Source: an uncultured Flavobacteriales bacterium (GTDB lineage Bacteria; Bacteroidota; Bacteroidia; Flavobacteriales_E; Vicingaceae). Taken from it: DNA of 64,000 nucleotides. Position 1 is the first letter of the stretch. The number at the start of each line of letters is the position of its first letter. Shown piece after piece: positions 59,539 to 64,000 of the stretch. Below the pieces are notes generated by a model. That model was given only the letters and a program-made list of their open reading frames with translations. It was not told the origin of the DNA and searched no databases. The stretch lies in contig CALCHN010000060.1 of the NCBI GenBank assembly GCA_937901255.1, positions 1-64,000 of the forward strand, given 5' to 3'. The position numbers and the translations under genes are program-made.

Positions 59539-60816
59539 ATGAAAAAAATAGCAACAATACTACTAGGAATTTTAATTGCCTATAATGTAAATGCTCAAGG
59601 TAAATATGGTGCAACTCCTGAAGACAGTGTTACTTGCATCAATAACTTAATTTATAAAGATTATTTAAAATCTGACCCTAAATTGGCTTTAAGCATGTGG
59701 AAAGTAGCTTACAAAGTTTGTCCAGGCTCACAAAAATCATTGTATATTAATGGAGCTTCCATGTACAAAAGTTTAGCTGATAAAGAAAAAGATGAAGCTA
59801 AAAAAGAAGCTTATTTGGATACCATGTTTGCTATTTACGACCAACGTATTGAGTATTTTGGACAAAAAGGATTAGTAAGAGGATATCAAGGTCAAATGAT
59901 GTTAGTTTATAGGACTCAAGAATATGAAAAAACTTTTGATTATCTAAATGAATCTATAGAGTTATTAGGAGCTAAAGCTCAAGCAGGAACAATGGTAGCT
60001 TTAATGTATGCTGCTGCCAACAAAGAAAAAAATGAATTAATGACCAAAGCTGAATTGGTAGAGTTGTATGGAAAATTAATGGATTTAGCTGGTAGTAATA
60101 CAGATGAAGGTTATAGAGATGCAGAAGAAAAAATTAATGCTGTTGCTGCTCCTTATTTAGATTGTGAAGTTTTAGTTCCATTAGCTGAAAAAGGATTTGA
60201 AGCAAATAAAACCAACAAAGATTGGTTGAAAAGAATGCTTTATTTATTAAAGAAAAAGAAATGTTATAGTGCAGATATTTTCGTATCAGTAGCATTAGAA
60301 CTCTTCAAGTTAGAACCATCTGCCTCTGGAGCTGATGCAATAGGAAGAAAATTCTGGAAAGATGGTGAATACACAAAAGCTATTGAAATGTTCCAAAAAG
60401 CACTTGACATGTCTGAATCTGATGATGAAAAAGCAGACTTTTATTTAAGTATTGCAGAAACTTATTTATCTAAAGGAGATAATGCTTCTGCAAAAAGCTA
60501 TGCCTTAAAAGCAATAGGAGCTAGAGCAAACTGGGGAGAACCTTATATTTTAATTGGAGATGCTTACTTATACGGAGCTGCCTCATGTGATGATGGTAAA
60601 TTAGGTAAGTTCGGTGCTTATTGGGCTGCTTACGATAAGTATCAAAAAGCAAAAAGTGTTGATGGTGAAGCTGCTGCTGAAGCAAACAAAAAAATGGCAG
60701 CCGTTTCAGCTCGTTTCCCTGAAACAAAAGATGTGTTTTTTCATGGTATGAAAAATGGAGATGCTTACAAAGTGGAATGTTGGATTAATGAAAACACAAC
60801 TGTTAAAACCAAATAA
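59539..60816 (+). CDS. Exported TPR-repeat protein
   Basis: About 425 residues from the ATG before KKIATILLGIL, which gives a clean signal peptide ending NAQ; the open frame begins 24 bases earlier. TPR-like helix pairs are visible, e.g. GEYTKAIEMFQKALDMSESD, then DEKADFYLSIAETYLSKGDN and ASAKSYALKAIGARANWGEP. Two Cys residues (SVTCINN and VCPGSQ) lie near the start. It is probably periplasmic and may scaffold other proteins; no partner is proven. Confidence 0.87.
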   Translation: MKKIATILLGILIAYNVNAQGKYGATPEDSVTCINNLIYKDYLKSDPKLALSMWKVAYKVCPGSQKSLYINGASMYKSLADKEKDEAKKEAYLDTMFAIYDQRIEYFGQKGLVRGYQGQMMLVYRTQEYEKTFDYLNESIELLGAKAQAGTMVALMYAAANKEKNELMTKAELVELYGKLMDLAGSNTDEGYRDAEEKINAVAAPYLDCEVLVPLAEKGFEANKTNKDWLKRMLYLLKKKKCYSADIFVSVALELFKLEPSASGADAIGRKFWKDGEYTKAIEMFQKALDMSESDDEKADFYLSIAETYLSKGDNASAKSYALKAIGARANWGEPYILIGDAYLYGAASCDDGKLGKFGAYWAAYDKYQKAKSVDGEAAAEANKKMAAVSARFPETKDVFFHGMKNGDAYKVECWINENTTVKTK

Positions 60817-60822
60817 GTACCA

Positions 60823-61404
60823 TTGAAACTGCGTTTTCATAATAGAATAATAATCCCGTTGCTTTTTAGCATCGGGATTATTTGTTTTGGGTGCGAAAAT
60901 GATTTGAAAGTAGTTGAAGAATTAACTCAAAAAGAAACATTACCATTAAAAAAAGGTAAAAATGTTCAACTGATTTATTCTGAGAAAGCTGCGGTAAAAA
61001 TTAAAGTGTCGGCTCCTAAAATGGAAGAATATGCTTCAGAAAATCCTTATTTGGAAATGAGTGAAGGAATTGAAGTCATTTTTTTTGATTCATTGAAACA
61101 AGTAAATACAACCCTTACTTCCAACTATGCTATTCACCGTATTAATGAAAATATTATGGAAGCCAAAAATGATGTAGTGGTGGTAAATGAAAAAGGTGAA
61201 AAATTAAATACAGAGCATTTAGTTTGGAAGCAAGATTCAGCAAAGATTTATTCTGATGAATTTGTAAAAATTACTACTGAAGACGAAATATTAATGGGAG
61301 AAGGCTTTGAAGCCAATGAAGACTTTACCAAATGGAAAATTAATAAGATTAAAGGAACTATCTTGCTAAAAGAAAATAAAGACTCAACTACTGTTAATCC
61401 TTAA
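60823..61404 (+). CDS. lptC: LptC-like LPS export lipoprotein
   Basis: A 193-residue protein with the fold pattern of LptC (PF06835), which passes LPS from the LptBFG pump to LptA in the periplasm. Seen: MEEYASENPYLEMSEGIEVI, TSNYAIHRINENIMEAKNDV, GEKLNTEHLVWKQDSAKIYS and DEILMGEGFEANEDFTKWK. The start is a lipobox signal (ICFGC, Cys at about 24), a lipid anchor in place of the membrane helix of E. coli LptC. The only start is TTG, and a terminator-like hairpin lies inside the signal-peptide codons. Confidence 0.88.
   Translation: MKLRFHNRIIIPLLFSIGIICFGCENDLKVVEELTQKETLPLKKGKNVQLIYSEKAAVKIKVSAPKMEEYASENPYLEMSEGIEVIFFDSLKQVNTTLTSNYAIHRINENIMEAKNDVVVVNEKGEKLNTEHLVWKQDSAKIYSDEFVKITTEDEILMGEGFEANEDFTKWKINKIKGTILLKENKDSTTVNP
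60849..60882 (+). promoter_or_regulatory. Strong hairpin inside the first codons of lptC
   Basis: AATAATCCCG and CGGGATTATT pair perfectly over 10 bp, with TGCT/AGCA extending the stem inside the loop, followed by TGTTTT. By form it is an intrinsic terminator for the TPR gene that ends 33 bases earlier, yet it lies within the lptC reading frame. Confidence 0.65.
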
Positions 61405-61464
61405 TTTTGGATTAGAAATTAGAAATTATTTAATAATTAACTATGTAATGGCTTTGAGCGACAG

Positions 61465-61500
61465 GACTCCCTCCCCTTTGGGGAGGTTAGGTGGGGCTAT
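61465..61500 (+). repeat. UUCG-type hairpin repeat, copy 10
   Basis: CCTCCCCTTTGGGGAGG is the core hairpin, then TTAGGTGGGGCTAT. It lies 18 bases before the start of the next small gene. Confidence 0.85.
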
Positions 61501-61518
61501 AACCAATAACAATATAAC

Positions 61519-61704
61519 ATGAACAAAGTAATAAGATTTTTAGAATTAATGTGGCTAGTAATTGCTATAATTAGTGGTGTAATAGGGATATATCATCTTT
61601 TTTTTACAGCTACAGAAGATGCACTTTTCTTCTTCATGCTTACAGTTTTAGCGATATTTTTATATTTTATAAGAAGAAGACAAAGACGAAAAATGGGACA
61701 ATAA
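61519..61704 (+). CDS. Small two-helix membrane protein
   Basis: A 61-residue protein with two hydrophobic helices (about residues 8-26 and 34-51) and a basic end (RRRQRRKMGQ) that should stay in the cytoplasm. The motif MWLVIAIISGVIGIYHLF and the position before a CNNM/CBS gene are seen in other Bacteroidota as a conserved uncharacterised protein. No function can be given. Confidence 0.75.
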   Translation: MNKVIRFLELMWLVIAIISGVIGIYHLFFTATEDALFFFMLTVLAIFLYFIRRRQRRKMGQ

Positions 61705-61742
61705 TTTTTTATAACTTTACACCAACATATTTAAACAACTAA

Positions 61743-63011
61743 ATGCCCTCGTCAGACATTATTTTTATCCTTATCGCCATGCTGTTTTCAGCACTGTTTT
61801 CCGGAATGGAAATAGCTTTTGTTACCGCTAACCGACTTAAAATTGAACTGAGCAGTAAAAAAGGCGTCTTCTCAGGAAAAATTCTTTCTTTTTTCTTAAA
61901 AAAACCTGCTAAATTTATTAGTGCCATGCTTATTGGAAACAATATTGCATTGGTAATTTACAGTATTTTAATGGCAAAGTTATTAGAGCCAATTATCTAC
62001 GAAAAAATAACAGGAAACGATTTGTTTGTATTGCTTATTCAAACCATTATCTCAACCATATTAATACTTTTCTTTTCTGAGTTTTTACCTAAATCGCTTT
62101 TAAGGATAAATCCTAATAAAGCATTAACCATTGCCGCAATTCCATTGCAAATTGTATATGTAGTACTTTATCCATTTACTTTGTTAGTGTTGGGTGTTTC
62201 TAACTTAATTCTTAAACTTTTTAGAGTAGATACATCAGAAAGCGACATGGCATTTACTAAAATTGATTTAGAACATTTTATGACCAACATTCAGCAGAAA
62301 AAAGAAGAGGGGGAAGATGTAGATAATGAAATTCAAATTTTTAAAAATGCCTTAGATTTTTCTAGCGTTAAAGCTCGAGATTGTATGGTTCCCCGAACCG
62401 ATTTGGTAGCAATGGATATTGAAATTCCATTGGCAACCATTAGAGATAAATTTATAGAAACAGGCTTATCCAAAATATTAATTTATAGAGATTCTATTGA
62501 TAATATTATCGGATATATTCACTCTAAAGAGTTGTTTAAAAAACCTAAAACGGTAAAATCTATATTGTTGCCTATATCAATTATTCCTGAATCTATGCCT
62601 GCCAACCAAATTTTGCAGGAATTTATAACATTAAGAAAGAGTGTAGCAGTTGTGGTAGATGAGTTTGGAGGAACATCAGGAATTATTACTACCGAAGATA
62701 TTATTGAAGAAATTTTTGGTGATATTGAAGATGAACATGATAATGAAGAACTTACAGAGATTAAAATAGATGAAGATTTATATCAATTTTCGGCAAGATT
62801 GGAAATTGACTATATTAACGAAAAATATATGCTCGATTTACCTGAATCTGATGATTACGAAACATTGGCAGGCTTAATCATTTCCATAGATGAATCTATT
62901 CCTGAAAAAGATGAAATTATTAGACATAATGGCTTTGAAATTAAAATTGATAAAGTAAGTAACAATAAAATTGATTTGGTAACTATCCGTATTACAGATA
63001 ATGACGAATAA
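61743..63011 (+). CDS. CNNM / CBS-domain / CorC_HlyC family membrane protein
   Basis: A 422-residue protein: an N-terminal DUF21/CNNM membrane domain (residues ~1-190, with LFSALFSGMEIAFVTANRLK and MLIGNNIALVIYS), two CBS domains (CMVPRTDLVAMDIEIPLATI near residue 218 and the following repeat) and a C-terminal CorC_HlyC domain. Relatives move Mg or Co ions across membranes; the gliding protein GldE of flavobacteria is of the same type. The segment VVVDEFGGTSGIITTEDIIE is highly conserved in the family. Confidence 0.92.
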   Translation: MPSSDIIFILIAMLFSALFSGMEIAFVTANRLKIELSSKKGVFSGKILSFFLKKPAKFISAMLIGNNIALVIYSILMAKLLEPIIYEKITGNDLFVLLIQTIISTILILFFSEFLPKSLLRINPNKALTIAAIPLQIVYVVLYPFTLLVLGVSNLILKLFRVDTSESDMAFTKIDLEHFMTNIQQKKEEGEDVDNEIQIFKNALDFSSVKARDCMVPRTDLVAMDIEIPLATIRDKFIETGLSKILIYRDSIDNIIGYIHSKELFKKPKTVKSILLPISIIPESMPANQILQEFITLRKSVAVVVDEFGGTSGIITTEDIIEEIFGDIEDEHDNEELTEIKIDEDLYQFSARLEIDYINEKYMLDLPESDDYETLAGLIISIDESIPEKDEIIRHNGFEIKIDKVSNNKIDLVTIRITDNDE

Positions 63012-63033
63012 AATTTTATTCTAAAGATTAATA

Positions 63034-64000
63034 ATGAGATTCTTACTAGGACTATCGTTTTTATTAATAGTTGCTGAGCTTGCTGCACAGCCAGATACGA
63101 ATTATTTTCAGCAAAAAGTTGATTACGAAATTCATGTAACATTAAATGATGAATTACATCAACTCGATGGGGAAGAAACCATTATCTATAAAAACAATTC
63201 TAAAAAAACACTTAATTACATTTATTTTCATTTGTGGCCCAACGCCTATAAAAATTACAAAACAGCATTATCGCAACAACAATTAGAAGAAGGTAGTACG
63301 CAACTGTATTTTGCTCATGATAAACACTTAGGTTTTATTGACGGGTTAGAATTTAAAGTAAATGATGAGTTAGCCATTTGGACCATTACCGAAGAAAATG
63401 AAGATGTTGCTATCGTTTATTTACCCGAACCTCTTTTACCTGGAGAATCTGTAGAAATTTACACGCCTTTTAGTGTAAAATTACCTTTGGGAGTTTTCTC
63501 ACGACTTGGACACATGGAGCAATCTTACCAAATTACACAATGGTATCCTAAACCTGCTGTTTATGATCAAAATGGCTGGCATCAAATGCCTTATTTAAAT
63601 CAAGGAGAGTTTTATTCAGAATACGGGACTTTTGATGTACACATTACACTTCCTAAAAACTACCGAGTAGGTGCTACTGGCGATTTGGTGAATGGAGAAC
63701 AAGAACAACAATGGCTAGATAGTATTGCGACTTATACAGCAACACTTTCTGCTGATGATTTTGATGATGATTTATCTTTTCCAGCATCTTCTTCTGAAAC
63801 AAAAACACTTCATTATCATCAAGAAAATGTACACGATTTTGCTTGGTTTGCCGATAAACGTTACCATGTTCTAAAAGGTGAAGTGGAATTGCCTCACACC
63901 AAAAGAAAAGTAACTACTTGGGCAATGTTCACCAATAACGAAGCAGATTTATGGCTCAAAAGTATTGAATACTTAAATGATGCTACCTATTATTATTCTT
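63034..64000 (+). CDS. M1-family metallopeptidase, partial (runs off the window end)
   Basis: The first 322 codons of a larger protein. A signal peptide (RFLLGLSFLLIVAELAAQ) is followed by the N-terminal domain of M1 (gluzincin) aminopeptidases: VDYEIHVTLNDELHQLDGEE, IYFHLWPNAYKNYKTALSQQ, the TQWYPKPAVYDQNGWH motif and the YGTFDVHITLPKNYRVGATG strand. The zinc site HExxH lies beyond the window, so activity cannot be judged. Likely periplasmic or outer-membrane-associated peptidase. Confidence 0.85.
   Translation, partial: MRFLLGLSFLLIVAELAAQPDTNYFQQKVDYEIHVTLNDELHQLDGEETIIYKNNSKKTLNYIYFHLWPNAYKNYKTALSQQQLEEGSTQLYFAHDKHLGFIDGLEFKVNDELAIWTITEENEDVAIVYLPEPLLPGESVEIYTPFSVKLPLGVFSRLGHMEQSYQITQWYPKPAVYDQNGWHQMPYLNQGEFYSEYGTFDVHITLPKNYRVGATGDLVNGEQEQQWLDSIATYTATLSADDFDDDLSFPASSSETKTLHYHQENVHDFAWFADKRYHVLKGEVELPHTKRKVTTWAMFTNNEADLWLKSIEYLNDATYYYS

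Overview
The window looks like the chromosome of a low-GC member of the Bacteroidota, most probably a flavobacterium-like marine or freshwater lineage. Four things point there. Secreted proteins end in type IX secretion (T9SS) sorting tails. Promoters fit the phylum-specific TTTG / TAnnTTTG pattern (clearest before tRNA-Leu and tRNA-Phe) and Shine-Dalgarno sites are almost absent. FtsZ has the long acidic linker and the FLHDNVD end of this phylum. The division and cell-wall (dcw) cluster has the order usual in the phylum. No rRNA, prophage or CRISPR was seen.

Layout. 1-9 kb: a 52-bp tandem repeat, a YfhO-type membrane protein (-), a lipoprotein, a flavin reductase, an Abi_2/AbiF-type HEPN protein followed by a candidate small RNA with its own promoter and terminator, a short-chain fatty acid transporter, and a minus-strand block (OppC-type permease, family 2 glycosyltransferase, UPF0104 flippase-like protein). 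10-19 kb: ruvC, a DUF218 protein, a TPR/LuxR regulator and a run of secreted or outer-membrane proteins with YCF48-like repeats and a T9SS tail, then a broken KilA-N gene. 19.5-21 kb: rsmG and engB (-). 21.4-38 kb: the dcw cluster mraZ-rsmH-ftsL-ftsI-murE-(four-helix protein)-mraY-murD-(MurD-tail-like ORF)-ftsW-murG-murC-ftsQ-ftsA-ftsZ and then a YqeY protein, with four AAAGTG boxes before mraZ that look like the MraZ operator. 39-46 kb: two secreted proteins, tRNA-Leu, tig, clpP, eno, gltA. 46.4-49.3 kb: a small accessory island with VapBC-like and ParDE/RelBE-like toxin-antitoxin pairs, a PLDc_N-like membrane protein and a Fic protein lacking the catalytic His. 49.3-56 kb: an ABC export pair (NatAB-like), a family 9 glycosyltransferase, a small membrane protein, an HD hydrolase and a PagL-like deacylase. 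56-64 kb: an AAA/DUF4143 ATPase, tRNA-Phe, then coaX, an outer-membrane protein, a TPR protein, lptC, a small membrane protein, a CBS/CorC-type protein and the start of an M1 peptidase.

How it works together. The dcw genes make and polymerise lipid II and build the septal ring. MurE carries DNPR, so meso-diaminopimelate is the likely third residue of the stem peptide. LptC, the PagL-like enzyme, the glycosyltransferases and the UPF0104 protein belong to envelope and LPS biology.

The most unusual non-coding feature is the density of small dispersed elements between genes: ten copies of a UUCG-type hairpin repeat (one read through inside murD), two element families with compensatory base changes in their stems, a large double hairpin near 53.6 kb, and several heptameric microsatellites. 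The most promising system is the Abi_2 gene with its adjacent small-RNA candidate. Other notable items are the Fic protein, a stand-alone protein resembling the MurD C-terminal domain, and a four-helix-protein gene flanked by inverted repeats inside the dcw cluster.
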